In this document: positions 20,774-31,251 of the stretch, piece after piece | How the letters are laid out: every line of letters begins with the position of its first letter | Position numbering within the stretch: position 1 is the first letter of the stretch | Assembly (NCBI GenBank): GCA_010093685.1 | Contig: MU006225.1 | Coordinates: 6,507-70,506, forward strand | From: Ophiobolus disseminans | Taxonomy: Eukaryota > Ascomycota > Dothideomycetes > Pleosporales > Phaeosphaeriaceae | DNA length: 64,000 nt | Direction: 5' to 3' | The notes under the pieces: model-generated | The model's database searches: none | What the model was told of the DNA's origin: nothing | What the model saw: the letters and a program-made list of their open reading frames with translations, nothing else | Program-made: the position numbers and the translations under genes

Positions 20774-21717
20774 TCAAGCAAGAATGCCAGTCCTCGAGCT
20801 ATCCCTCCGCTTCTCGTACAGCCACTTGTTATTCAGTCCCACGCTCGCTTTGGTGCTCGACGGCGTAGGCGTACCAGGAACAGCACTCGACGAGCTGTCG
20901 CCGAACAAGCTGCTACCCATCGGGCTTCCACCCCCATAGCTCAAGCGCTTCGTCGCCGACCCACCCATTGCCTTCTGGAACAGCGGGCTACCACTGCTCA
21001 TGTTCGGCGAGAACGGCGAGTTCGAACCTGATGCCGCGAAGCCTCCGCGCGGACTGCCGGTCAGCGGCGACTGCGAGTTGCGGTCCGTGTTGCTGAAGCT
21101 GCTGCTGCGCGGTGTGGAGCGCTGGTATCGCGGGGGCGTTACGTAGTTTGGTGACTGGTATGCAGAGCCCGTTGGTCGGTCTAGCGTGACGCCTGCTTTC
21201 AGGCCCATGGACGCGCGCTGCGAGGGCGTGAGAGGGATGTCGCGGATGTCGTCGGGCTTGTAGCGGCGGACGAGTGGGAGGAAGGCGATGACGATGTTGG
21301 TGGCGAAAGCGAGGCGCGCAAAAACGATGAGCCAGGAACTGTAGGGGATCGACTGGATGACTGTGTTGATTGGGGTTCTGGATATGTTAGCTGCATGATT
21401 AAGCAGATGCAATAAGACGGCACGTACGCGGCATATTCCAGCACTTTCACCTGCGAGGTGACGGTGTTGCCGAAGACGGAGAGAAAGAGAAGGCCAGCAT
21501 TGGCGACAATGGCGCGGACGTTGCGCTCGTCGAAGGTGGTGGCATACTGGCGGCGCGCAATCTCGTCGAACTTGGGATGCTTCCAGGAGCCGCTCGGTGT
21601 AGACTGCTGTTCCGTTTGAGCAGCTGGCGTGGACGGTGTTGCGGGTGTAGCTGGTGCGCGTGAAGCCGAGGCGGGCCCGCGAGGCGTCATGGAATGCGCA
21701 GTCCGAGCGAGAGACAT
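20774..21717 (-). CDS. POM34: Nuclear pore membrane protein POM34
   Basis: Exons 21717-21428 and 21377-20774 join in phase to 297 residues. The N-terminal half has a Thr/Pro/Ala-rich lead, then GSWKHPKFDEIARRQ and TTFDERNVR, the hallmark of the fungal POM34 family, then two transmembrane helices (about residues 68-90 and 105-128) followed by YKPDDIRDIPLTPSQR. The C-terminal half is Ser/Gly/Pro-rich with GSP and FG-like low-complexity sequence. POM34 anchors the nuclear pore complex in the envelope together with POM152 and NDC1. Ordinary length for the family. Confidence 0.85.
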
Positions 21718-22068
21718 ATCGAAGAGCCACTGAACTGGGAAGCTGCGAACGGGGTGTTTGTTGACTCTTTTAAACTCGAGATTGACGTCGCCGACGAAGA
21801 TGGTTGAAAGCCTGATTTGCTGTACCTGTGTAGTTAGTGGTTAGTAGTCTAAGTTGTGTTCGCGTTATCCTGGCTACATGCGCATCGCGGTGGTGTGGTG
21901 AAGTTGATGCAGCGGTCGTGTAGCAACGAGTGTCAACAATCTGGATTGCGGGTCTGTGCGCACCCCCGAGCCGCGCCGTTTCACCCCACCGTCATGGCAC
22001 AGCTGTCAGCTTGACATCCGCGGCTTACAACCTTCACCTCCGCCCTAGTACCCCGACGTCTTGAAGTT
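21718..22068. promoter_or_regulatory. Divergent promoter between POM34 and the acyl-CoA-synthetase-like gene
   Basis: About 350 bases between two divergent start codons with no ORF; no specific regulatory motif could be assigned. Confidence 0.45.
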
Positions 22069-23916
22069 ATGCCTGGACTACTCGAACAGCTCGACGGCGC
22101 CATTTCCGACCTTCTTGCCGGCTGGAACATTTACACATCCCTCATTACTCTCAGCATATTGGGCTTCGTGGGCTGGGTCGTATACGATACCGCAGATGCC
22201 GACACCCACCCACTCCTTCTTGCAAGACAGGCACAGGCCTCGTATGTGCGGCAGCCACGAGAGTCTGCCGTCTTCAGATCTCCCGAGACACCCCATGGCT
22301 GTAGGCATGCCACCTATGATATACATTGCTGTGCTGACCAAGCGAAGATCCACTGCGAACGGGTCTTGCTGTGAAGCCTCCGGGCACCCCCATGTACGCT
22401 GCTGGTAAAGATGGCGACCTTCGAGACATCTGGCGCCGTGTGACCGGCGAGATACCCCTCGAAAGAGGCGCCACTTCGAGCGGCACGGCTACCATTATGA
22501 CCGTCTACGGGAAAGAGGAGATATCAGAGCATAAGATTGACGGCATCACCAAGGAGATTGCAATTGTTGGGCAGCACCTCAAGGACCATGGTGCGAGGAG
22601 GGTTGCCATTTACCTGCCCAACAGCATCGAGTTTCTGGCTGCTGTCTTCGCAGGCGCGTTCTACGGCTTCACTCCAATCTTGATACCCTACAACCAGCCA
22701 CATCCTGCCTTAGTCGAATTGCTCGCCAAAACAGGTGCCGATGCTTTAATCGCCCAGGCCGGCTCCATACCCCTAGCCGATGTCATACGAGGAGCATCTG
22801 GACTCCATCAAATCATCTGGACTGTGGAAAAGACCAGCCGACATATGGACTGGTCTGAGGTGCCAGAGGGTATCGGCGGAAAGATTGACGTCTCCGTGTG
22901 GCATGACCTCGTCCAAGACCAGCAAGATGGGGCTGCTACACTCCCTAAGAGCACTGAGAAAGCACCGAACGTCGTCTTCCTCTGGCAAGAGGCAGTCGGC
23001 AAGCCTGCGGAGATCGTCGAGTTCACTCAGCAGGTATGTGTCCATCGTTTGCTGCGGTTGAATTTATATTGACCCCACTAGAATCTCGCTGCTGGCGTCG
23101 GATCTCTCATTACTGCCCTGCCCGCCGCACAGCGCTTCTCGGCTTCCGACACTTTCTTACCTGCCGATGCATTCACACACTCTTATAGCTTATGTCTAAC
23201 GCTAGCCGCGTTGTTCTCGCATTCCACTGTCATTATCAACTCGGTAGCTGGACCCGGTGTCGACCTCACCCTAGCCAGCCGCTCTATTGCTCCTACCGTT
23301 GCTGTCATTTCTGCCGAGACTGCTGCAAAGCTACACAGCACAGCCAACACTTCCGCTTTGGGTGGGCTGAAGAAGTTCGCCCACTACTACGAGAGTCGCA
23401 TGCTGTTTGCTGGTCGGTTGCCTACTGACACCGTCCTGACTCGACTGAATGCGCCCACGCGAGTGAGCATTGGCACTACGCCTGGAAAGCTTCGGCTATT
23501 GTTCGTGTCTGAGCGAGCCGGCCTCAACACACCGCCTTTAACCTCAAATGACTTGTCTGATCTACGAATCTACACCAAAGCGCGCGTTGTGTACGCATTG
23601 ACTGCTGCCAAGGTTGCTGGTGCCGTCGCCCAAACCAACGTCTACGACTACAGGCGGGGAAGCACACCATCGAGCAAGCACAGTCACTTCGGTGTGCCGC
23701 TGAGCAGTCTCGAAGTCAAGCTAAAAGATACAGCACAGCACAAAACTACTGATGATCAATCCGCAGGAGAGCTTGTCGTCACTGGGTCTTCGGTTGCAGG
23801 AGGTGATGCATCATTGGGCATTCATGGTAGGCGTGAAATACAGTTGAGTACTTATTGTTCAATGCTAACCTTTCATAGCAACATTTCGCGACGACCATAC
23901 ATTGGCTTATGTTTAA
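22069..23916 (+). CDS. Degenerate AMP-binding (acyl-CoA synthetase-like) membrane protein
   Basis: Four exons (22069-22300, 22348-23033, 23082-23826, 23879-23916) close in phase to 489 residues. An N-terminal membrane helix (about residues 20-40) is followed by PHGYPLRTGLAVKPPGTP, an ANL-type N-terminal fold (KEISEHKIDG-like entry, VAIYLPNSIEFLAAVFAGAF), and later PADAFTHSYSLCLTLAALF. The phosphate-binding loop expected between them (TSGTTG-PKG) is replaced by WQEAVGKPAEIVEF, and the C-terminal catalytic lobe is missing; the protein stops soon after ELVVTGSSV. It therefore looks like a pseudoenzyme relative of long-chain acyl-CoA synthetases, anchored in a membrane, perhaps regulatory in lipid metabolism. 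This may be a normal feature of its fungal subfamily rather than damage, since the frame is intact. Confidence 0.75.
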
Positions 23917-23984
23917 TACTCTCCGTATTCACATTCGAAGAATCAAGATACGTCAAGTTGTTGCCTTGCGCCCGTCATCTCCAT

Positions 23985-25037
23985 CTAGTCCTTCTTGTCC
24001 ATCGCTAGCTGTCTGTGACGAATCGTAATCATTGTCGTCCGTTCCCATTCTTCCTTTTGTTCTTCGTTCTTTCTTTCAATCACAGCCCGCATTACTTCAA
24101 GCAGCATGTCTACAAAATCCTCACCGTCGTCCTCTACTCGCACAAGCGCCCATTCGCTCTTCGCAGCCGCGATCGCCTTGTCCTTCATCCCTAAGAACTC
24201 CGACACAGTTGTCGCCTCGTTGCAAACGTCGACGCAAGCCTCGATGATGCATTGGCCTCGGACTGAGCGTCCCATGGCGTGACAGAAAGGGTGCCAAACT
24301 GTATCTATGTCCGCATGCCAGTTGGTGAATGCCAATTCATTCTAACATCTGACCATCGACAAGGCCGCTGGCGCACGCGGATCAAAACCAGGAGCCTCGA
24401 GCGTTGCCATACATGCTTCCTGAAGTCTTGCAATTTTGCTCACGAATGGTGGCGATGTCAACACAGTTCGCAACAACCGGCCAATCTCAACCATCAAAGA
24501 CAGGCCGTCAGTCGGGATAGGGCAAATATCCCGGCAGTATTCCGGCTCGCCGAATAAGAAGTATCGCATCGTTGCGTAGTCGCACGCATATATCAGTATC
24601 TGCTTCTCGGTGCAGTAGTGTCGTAGGCTCATGGGCGGTGGAGTTCTGTCGAGATCGTCGCTACTTACGTAGCACCAGTCCGCGCGACATAATGGACACC
24701 GCAGCCACCTACTGTCGGATACCCGGATGAGGTACTCGACACACGCACGGCCGAATACGTGGCGACAGGGACCGAGGCCGGTGACTTGATGCAGGTCGTC
24801 TTTCATCATGACCGCAAGATTATCGCCGCCACCAGGGAGCCGGCAGATTGGACATTCCTCGTTTGCGATGTCCTGACACCCGCAACGAGTGGGGGAGCAC
24901 TTCAGGGGCTTGGAATGGTTTCTCAAAAAGTCTTCGGGGGTTCGAGGATTGTCCCGGCACCTGGTGCAGCAACGCTCGGGCTGCGAAGAGGTCATTTCGG
25001 TAAATGGTTGACTGGTGTTGAGTTGATGAAAAGACAA
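23985..25037 (-). CDS. RING-type zinc finger protein
   Basis: The first exon (from 25037 to about 24345) encodes an N-terminal Cys-rich run (CCTRCRDNP, KCSPTRCGCQD) and a RING-like array: ECPICRLPGG, then GPCRHVFGRACVEYL, then RCPLCRADW. Spacing fits a C3HC4/H2-type E3 ligase finger. A second open segment (about 24300-23985, WHPFCHAMGRSVRGQC, then a charged helix) is in another frame and joins through a short intron whose exact donor I could not fix (candidates within 24330-24345). E3 ubiquitin ligase activity is inferred from the finger only. Without the intron the protein would be 231 residues ending at 24342. Confidence 0.6.
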
Positions 25038-25254
25038 CGTGCGTTGAGCAGTTGAGCCTTTGATTCAGCCTTCACATCGATCTTAGGTTCGAAGGTAAAC
25101 GCATATGGTTACGGGAACGTTAATGCGCGAAGGGAGTGAAGGGGTACAAACACTTCTGCAGAATCACTGATTTTCACCTTGAGCGCAAGGTTCAGTGGTA
25201 TGGTATTGAGAGCAAAGTGGTCGTTCTCATATATGAAGCCCAGCAGAGGACATC

Positions 25255-26559
25255 TTATGCACTCTCATCCATCTCGTCGCCGCTCTCACTGTTCGCTTCC
25301 TCTCCACTATCATCCTTCTTTCCAGCCACATCCATATCCACCTTCTCCTCCCCCACCAACCCATCCCGAAACCTCTCGTCCACCATCCCAATCACCCTCT
25401 CACACCCCTCCCTCCCAAACGGCGCCGCCATGGTCACCACCCCTCCATGCATCCTCCACTTCCTCTCCACCCGCTCCTCACCCCCATACCCAAACTCCAC
25501 AAACTCCAACAACCGTCCCTGCACATGCAGTTCCCTCCTCACCCCCTCCTCCACCACCAAATCCACACAACTCTCCATGCGCGCACCGTCCACACTCCAC
25601 CCCTCCTTCATCATCATCCCCCACTGCGTGGGTGGAATCCCCGTATCCACGTCGTCATCTAGCCACGGAAAAGCGTCGGTGTCGAGCTCGTGCATGGGGT
25701 AGGTTTGCACGAGCATGGCGGACACGGTGTCGTAGGTGAGTTTATTGCCGTGCGAGAGGACTGTGGCCAGGGGCTTGAGTGAGCGTTGAGTCAGGAGTGC
25801 ATGGCTGAGCGCACAGTAGCCGTGCGAGGTAAGTGGGTCGGAGAAGCGCATATCCAATTTGAGCAGGAAGAGGTGGAACGACTGGATATCAGCGTCGCTC
25901 CAGATGTCCCCATCTGCCAGGAACGCGCGCCGCACATGCGTACTCCGTAGTTCCATCACGACCCAGAATTTATACAGCGCTTCCTCGGCACCTGGCCCTG
26001 TCTTGCACCCCTCCAATGCCAAGTCTGAAAGGATGCAGCGAACGAGACTCTGCCGCGAGAGAACCATACCCACCCACGCCCACCCCGGTACATCACGCGC
26101 TAACCACTCCCGCCCGTCCATCGGTCGGAGCATCGGGTCGGAAATACACACCTCCGGATACAGCAGCCACGTAAACACGCGACTCGCCATGGGGGCATAC
26201 CGCCGCGCATAGTCGTGCAGTATGCTCACGCTGTACTTGTTCAGCCGGTAGTGGAACTCTTTGTCGATGGCGTAGAGGTCGATTATGGAGGCGTAGGGTA
26301 ATGACAGGCAGAGCGGAAAAAAGAGGTTTGGATGTCGGAGAAGGGATTTGTAGATGTTGAAGGGTTGGGGCGGGGCGAGCGTGGGTGTGGGGGATATGTC
26401 GGGGCCCCAAATTGAGGCGGCGATGTTGCGTCTGCGGTGTTGGTGGCGGCGCAGGATTTGGGGTGTGCTGTTGGGTGAGTCTGAGGGTGTTGAAGTGGGA
26501 GGCGATATATCGGATGCGGTGCGCTTCCGTGCGCTTTTCGGGGGTGTATCTGTGCCCAT
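25255..26559 (-). CDS. Uncharacterised 434-residue protein, F-box-like core
   Basis: Single exon. A disordered Ser/Thr/Pro-rich basic N-terminus (residues 1-60) precedes LSLPYASIIDLYAIDKEFHYRLNKYSVSIL (in parts: LSLPYASIIDLYAIDKEF, HYRLNKYSVSILHDYARR), which resembles an F-box followed by the helical module common in Dothideomycete orphan families. The middle is helical and Trp-containing; the C-terminus is acidic (GEEANSESGDEMDESA). No enzymatic motif. The even reading frame and codon use say it is real; function unknown. Confidence 0.65.
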   Translation of the reverse strand: MGTDTPPKSARKRTASDISPPTSTPSDSPNSTPQILRRHQHRRRNIAASIWGPDISPTPTLAPPQPFNIYKSLLRHPNLFFPLCLSLPYASIIDLYAIDKEFHYRLNKYSVSILHDYARRYAPMASRVFTWLLYPEVCISDPMLRPMDGREWLARDVPGWAWVGMVLSRQSLVRCILSDLALEGCKTGPGAEEALYKFWVVMELRSTHVRRAFLADGDIWSDADIQSFHLFLLKLDMRFSDPLTSHGYCALSHALLTQRSLKPLATVLSHGNKLTYDTVSAMLVQTYPMHELDTDAFPWLDDDVDTGIPPTQWGMMMKEGWSVDGARMESCVDLVVEEGVRRELHVQGRLLEFVEFGYGGEERVERKWRMHGGVVTMAAPFGREGCERVIGMVDERFRDGLVGEEKVDMDVAGKKDDSGEEANSESGDEMDESA

Positions 26560-27072
26560 TGGGGTCGGTGGGTTGATCGTTGACGTGGTGAGGGTGGTGT
26601 GGTGATGCGGTTGAGGTTGAGGTTGACGTCTTGAGACTGTGCAGCAAGGACGATGTCGAGTGTGGAAAATTGAGGCTGCTGCCTAGTCGGATAACGAACA
26701 ATGGTAGCAGAACTAAAGTAGTCTTACTGGTGGGTGGTAGATGTTGCGCAGATTTGCGACGGTAGCAAACGGACATGCCAGGCGATTACAATAGGAAACA
26801 CACGTGAAAGTGAGGTGAAAGCGATCTACAATAGCTTCGCGTAATCTTGTCGAAACTAGGCAGCTACTATCGTCAACGAGGGTTGAGTCTATACAAGCAA
26901 TGTCATTGTACTGCTAGCGATGTTCCCGCATACGAGAGGAGGTAATTCCTGAAAGAATGGGTATAGAAATAGAACGGAACCTTTACTACACCTGTGTATT
27001 CAAACCCATCTTAATGCGCCGGACTCCAGTCTTTCCACAACATTTTTCGCTGACCGTTCTCATCCGCAGAAC
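26560..27072. other. Intergenic region
   Basis: About 0.5 kb; promoter of the 434-residue gene and terminator side of the F-box gene. A minus-strand ORF (26093-26776) overlapping the start is a His/Pro/Thr-rich shadow frame. Confidence 0.6.
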
Positions 27073-28998
27073 TCAGTCTAACTCCTCATCCAGTGCACCC
27101 TGATCCATCTCCTCATTCTCGGTGCTCGACTCGTACAACGCGACGTACACCTCTCCATTATGCTCATGAAAGTAAACAGTATTGCCATCATCGTCGACCG
27201 CCATGTCTAACTCGCCGTCCCAGTCATCATCCACCTCCATGTCAAACTCACCGTCGTCCATATCGCTGGCTTCTTGCTCATACTCAGCCTCATCATCGAT
27301 GAACTGCAGGATAGACTCCTCGCTCGGAAAATATCGGTCCTTGATGAAGCAATTCTTGAGTAATTGTATTGTGCGGCGAGTCTGGACTTTGATGTACTTA
27401 ACATCTACTTCACCAAGTTGGTCAGTCTCGGGAAGTTCTTCGTCCTGAATGGGGTCCCTGCTCTCCTGGGCGACGTCCGAGAGTCTCTTATCTACCTGAC
27501 GAGCGATCTCAATCTGATATTGGATCGAGTCATCTATAACAGAAAGGTCGTCCTTGATGATTCGGCGAAAGCCAACGTCTTGAGCGTCGTACCAGCAATC
27601 GATGATGGGCAGAGCCTCGTTGTGGAGGAAGGGCGGTATGGTTCTACCATCCCTATGCAGCTCGACTAAGACCTTGAGGTTGATGCCAGCCTTGTGCAAC
27701 TTATATGCATAGGCATGACGACTTCGCAGGCGCTCCTCGTCGCAAACGTAGTCTGCCGTCGAGAGCTCGTGCCAGCAGTTCGACGACTGCATCAGCTCCA
27801 AGGTCGAGAGGGACGGCAATGCCAGATAGGTCTCAACCTCTGGTGGGTGGTCGAAGAAGTCAACGGCAACGTACCAGTGGCGGCGCAGACGGAGCGTCTC
27901 GAGGTTCGGCGGCGCTAGCTCGTGATTCATGATGAAAGCTTGGTGCAGGAAAGATGTGACCTCGCACTCAATGAACCTGAGAGCGTGGAAGCTGCGCATT
28001 CCATCGCCAATGGGCTTCATGCGAGACGCCCTGTCGCACTCCACATCGAGCTTCCAGCTGGGATCGAGATGGGTCAGGCTTTCCAGCGAGTCTGCGACTG
28101 CGGTCAAGGCTTCCAGAGTAGCACGGGCGTTCTGGGTCAGCCTTGGATGGAGTCTTTTGGACCTTTGGGTGTTCCAGACGTTCTCGCCAAGCGTCAAGTG
28201 CCTGAGGTTGGAGGGCATGCGCAACATGTCGCGCAGGCTCACAGGGGCGATCTCGCACTCGTTGAAGATTAGTGTCGTCAGAGGGGTCGTGCCAGTATGC
28301 GACTGTAGGGCTGGTATTTCCTCGGTCAGCGAGATGCAGGAGACGTGAAGGTGACGCAGGCTTGGATGGCGGAACAGGCAGTGGAAGCCGTCGAGGTCCC
28401 AGAACTCCGTGTCGACACCGTGTGAATGGATCGTCAGGCTATCGAGGAGCGACAAGCCAACCGTCCGCTCCAGTGAGTTTACCAGCTTTCGCTCTTTCTG
28501 CATGCGTTGTGCCTCGACACGTCCCTCAGTACAGGCAAGCTCGAGTGCCGCGCGAAATCTCTCCATGTCGCCCTCGACCCACTCTCGCGGGCCGGGCCCG
28601 TCCTCCCAGTTGCCGCTGTTGTCGTACGGGCTCTCAATGTACAACTCGCGGAGGCTGACCATGTCCGCCACGAACCCGTTGAACGTCTTGCGTTCGTCTG
28701 CACTGTCGTCCAGATCATCGACGCTGTATTCGTACTGCAGCTTGAGTGTCTGTACCGCCCGGACGCGCTCATTACGGCCATCGAAGGCGTCTGTGATGGA
28801 GTGGAGATCGAGAACGGTGTTCAGCTCGATGGTCTTGTAGATGTGCTCTTCGGCCAGGCGTTGCAGCGCGCGGCTCGTTCGTGCGAGCCGGCATAGCGTT
28901 TTCTTGTCGTCGGCAAGATGGTCGAGGACAACCAGGACGAGCTCGGTGGGGAGATGATGCTGCGCGGTGGTTAGTATTGCTGGTTCCATCATGTTCAC
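27073..28998 (-). CDS. F-box protein with leucine-rich region and acidic tail
   Basis: Single exon, 641 residues. The N-terminus LPTELVLVVLDHLADDKKTL, then CRLARTSRALQRLAEEHIYK, is a clear F-box. A long region of irregular leucine-rich repeats follows (SLRHLHVSCISL, LTTLIFNECEIAPVSL, NLRHLTLGENVW, NLETLRLRRHWYVAVDFF). The final 70 residues are extremely acidic with an internal near-repeat (MEVDDDWDGELDMAVDDDGN). F-box proteins bring substrates to SCF ubiquitin ligases; the target is unknown. A start at Met4 (MEPAIL) is also possible. Confidence 0.8.
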   Translation of the reverse strand: MNMMEPAILTTAQHHLPTELVLVVLDHLADDKKTLCRLARTSRALQRLAEEHIYKTIELNTVLDLHSITDAFDGRNERVRAVQTLKLQYEYSVDDLDDSADERKTFNGFVADMVSLRELYIESPYDNSGNWEDGPGPREWVEGDMERFRAALELACTEGRVEAQRMQKERKLVNSLERTVGLSLLDSLTIHSHGVDTEFWDLDGFHCLFRHPSLRHLHVSCISLTEEIPALQSHTGTTPLTTLIFNECEIAPVSLRDMLRMPSNLRHLTLGENVWNTQRSKRLHPRLTQNARATLEALTAVADSLESLTHLDPSWKLDVECDRASRMKPIGDGMRSFHALRFIECEVTSFLHQAFIMNHELAPPNLETLRLRRHWYVAVDFFDHPPEVETYLALPSLSTLELMQSSNCWHELSTADYVCDEERLRSRHAYAYKLHKAGINLKVLVELHRDGRTIPPFLHNEALPIIDCWYDAQDVGFRRIIKDDLSVIDDSIQYQIEIARQVDKRLSDVAQESRDPIQDEELPETDQLGEVDVKYIKVQTRRTIQLLKNCFIKDRYFPSEESILQFIDDEAEYEQEASDMDDGEFDMEVDDDWDGELDMAVDDDGNTVYFHEHNGEVYVALYESSTENEEMDQGALDEELD

Positions 28999-29647
28999 GT
29001 AGCAATATGCGGCTGGCTGGCGGTTAGGATGTTGGTGTTCAGGCTGGCCACAACTTTTGTGTGCGAGGAGCCATGTCGCGCCGTGGGGTTACCACCGCGG
29101 GGAAGTGCTCGGACCACTGACGTCGCCCTTCCATTTCATGCCCAGCACATCACCAACATTCACCTACGGTCTTGAGTGGCAATGTCCCCTTCACCGTCGA
29201 ATTTTGATCCTGAACAAGGCATAGTGCTGTCCTATAGCACTGACCCATTCAAATAGTAGGAGCATATCGAACACGAATTGCCCTTCATTTGTGAAGATGT
29301 ATTCCCCAAGAACGGGTACAGTGATGGAAATCCAGCGGCCTTCAGGAACATAATATACAGTGGAGGGGCAATACGACTAAAGTACTCACATTGCGCAAGC
29401 TCACCCGAATATTCAATTCTCCTCCCAGATCGTCACTGTGTAGTATGGATGCCAAGTTCTGATTGGAGCAACAATATCCACACTTTCATCCTTCTGCTAC
29501 TTCCTTCGCTCTTCCAAATTGCAAGGAACCCCGCGTTTGGTAAGGTATGGACCGCCTCAAAATAGGGTACTTATATTGAGGGGCTGGCGGATTGTGAAAC
29601 CATCTGCAAGCGATTCGAATGCTTGATTTTGGGACAGAGCTAATTAT
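28999..29647. other. Intergenic region
   Basis: About 650 bases between divergent F-box and pectinesterase-like genes. No ORF of note, repeat or RNA gene seen. Confidence 0.6.
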
Positions 29648-31078
29648 ATGATGAAGCTCTTATTATTGTTATCTCCAGTTGCATCCATCGCCGAATGTAG
29701 ACGATTGAGCCATCGTGCGTCCGGAGTCGACCTTTTCCCAGCCAACAGCTCGGATAACGTCAACATCGACACGCACCTCATCCTCACATTCCCCACGAAG
29801 CCAATAATTGGGTCTAAAGGCAACATAACAGTCCGTGATGAAGAGGATGACCGCATCATCGACACCCTCGATCTTTCCATCCCGTCATCTCCAAGTCCAT
29901 ACGGCAATGGTTCGAACAAAGCAAACTACACCGACAAGACCACGTACCAAACAAACATCGTGGGAGGAGTCGACTTCTACTTCTCCCCAATCATCGTCAC
30001 TGATAATGTTGCCACCATATACTTGCATAACAACCGGCTCCGGTACAACCGAACATATTCCGTCACTATCGATATTGGAGTACTCTCCGTTTTCGACGCC
30101 AGCTTCGGAGGTATCGCACCTACGTTTTGGACGTTTACCACGAAACCTCAAGGCCCATCTCCAGGAACAAAGTCAGTCACTGTATCCGCTTCCGGCACGA
30201 CCGACTTCTCCACCCTCCAAGGCGCTCTCGACTGGGCACCCAGCAACTCGCCCACGCTGACCACTATCAATATCCTACCCGGCACCTATGTCGAGCTTAT
30301 TTACTTCCAGTACAAATCCAATCTGCTCATCCGCGGATCTTCCCGAAACAGCACCAGCATCGCTTATCCTAACAACAGCGCCTTCAATCCGCCCAACCGT
30401 CAAGGCGTGTCCCGCCGCCCCGCATTCTCTTTCAAAGGCGTCTCAGACATCCAACTATCCGACTTTAGCATCACGAACCTCTATCGTGGACAAGCCGAAG
30501 CGCTTTTGATCGACGGCGTGCGAGTTGTGTTGTCGAATATGCAACTCAAGGGCTCCGGCGACGCCCTGACAACGTACGGAACTGCCTACATCTCAGGCTC
30601 TACATTAATCGGTGACGGCGACACAATCTTGGGCTACGGATCCGTGTTCTGGAATCGCAGCACTATCATCACAACTGCGGGTCCTGTCTCGTGGACGCGC
30701 ACACCCCAAGGCGTGCACGGGAATGTGCTGGTGGACTGCACGGTGGAAGGCGATGGGAACAGTACGCTCGCACGTCTGCCAGATAATACGGGTGGTGTTG
30801 CGGCGAACTGGCCGTATGCGGAGATGGTGCTGATCAATACCACCCTGGATGGCATCAGCGAGGTCGGATGGGGACCGGTGCAAGGGCCTCCGCTATTTGA
30901 TGCGAGGAATGTTCGCTTTTGGGAGTATGGGACGGTGGATGCAAATGGGAAGGCAGTAGATTATGCACGGAGACTGAATGTCTCGATGCATTTGACTTCG
31001 CCACGGGATGATGAAGTTGTGAGGCAGTATCGCGATCCCGCATTTGTGTTGGATGGATGGGTGCCTGTTGTGTTGTAG
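29648..31078 (+). CDS. Secreted pectinesterase-like (CE8 fold) protein with N-terminal Ig-like domain
   Basis: Single exon, 476 residues with a signal peptide (MMKLLLLLSPVASIAE). Residues about 30-175 form a beta-rich Ig-like domain of the bacterial SbsA type (VDLFPANSSDNVNIDTHLIL, then RTYSVTIDIGVLSVFD, FWTFTTK). From about 180 it has the right-handed beta-helix of pectin methylesterases: TLQGALDWAP, INILPGTYVELIYF, NLLIRGSSRNSTSI. The catalytic area reads GSGDALTTYGTAY and GDGDTILGYGSVFWN, corresponding to the two Asp positions of the family, but the usual QDT and DFIFG wording is altered. Several N-glycosylation sites. Likely acts on plant cell-wall pectin or a related ester; exact substrate uncertain. 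Confidence 0.8.
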   Translation: MMKLLLLLSPVASIAECRRLSHRASGVDLFPANSSDNVNIDTHLILTFPTKPIIGSKGNITVRDEEDDRIIDTLDLSIPSSPSPYGNGSNKANYTDKTTYQTNIVGGVDFYFSPIIVTDNVATIYLHNNRLRYNRTYSVTIDIGVLSVFDASFGGIAPTFWTFTTKPQGPSPGTKSVTVSASGTTDFSTLQGALDWAPSNSPTLTTINILPGTYVELIYFQYKSNLLIRGSSRNSTSIAYPNNSAFNPPNRQGVSRRPAFSFKGVSDIQLSDFSITNLYRGQAEALLIDGVRVVLSNMQLKGSGDALTTYGTAYISGSTLIGDGDTILGYGSVFWNRSTIITTAGPVSWTRTPQGVHGNVLVDCTVEGDGNSTLARLPDNTGGVAANWPYAEMVLINTTLDGISEVGWGPVQGPPLFDARNVRFWEYGTVDANGKAVDYARRLNVSMHLTSPRDDEVVRQYRDPAFVLDGWVPVVL

Positions 31079-31251
31079 CTTACATGCATAAGAAGGAGAT
31101 GCAGAACAGAATTTAGTCATAGCCTCTCGCATTGCTACAAGGGTCAAATGTATGAGAATGTTGCTCTAGGACCTAATCTCGTGGAACGCCGGCTCAACTA
31201 CACAGGAACCTAGCTAACATGCACACAGCTCCTCAAGCGTACCCAATACAT

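Noticed and set aside
25136..25739. Plus-strand Pro/Ser/His-rich ORFs (186-188 codons)
   Set aside because: Antisense shadows of the acidic, Glu/Gly-rich end of the 434-residue gene.
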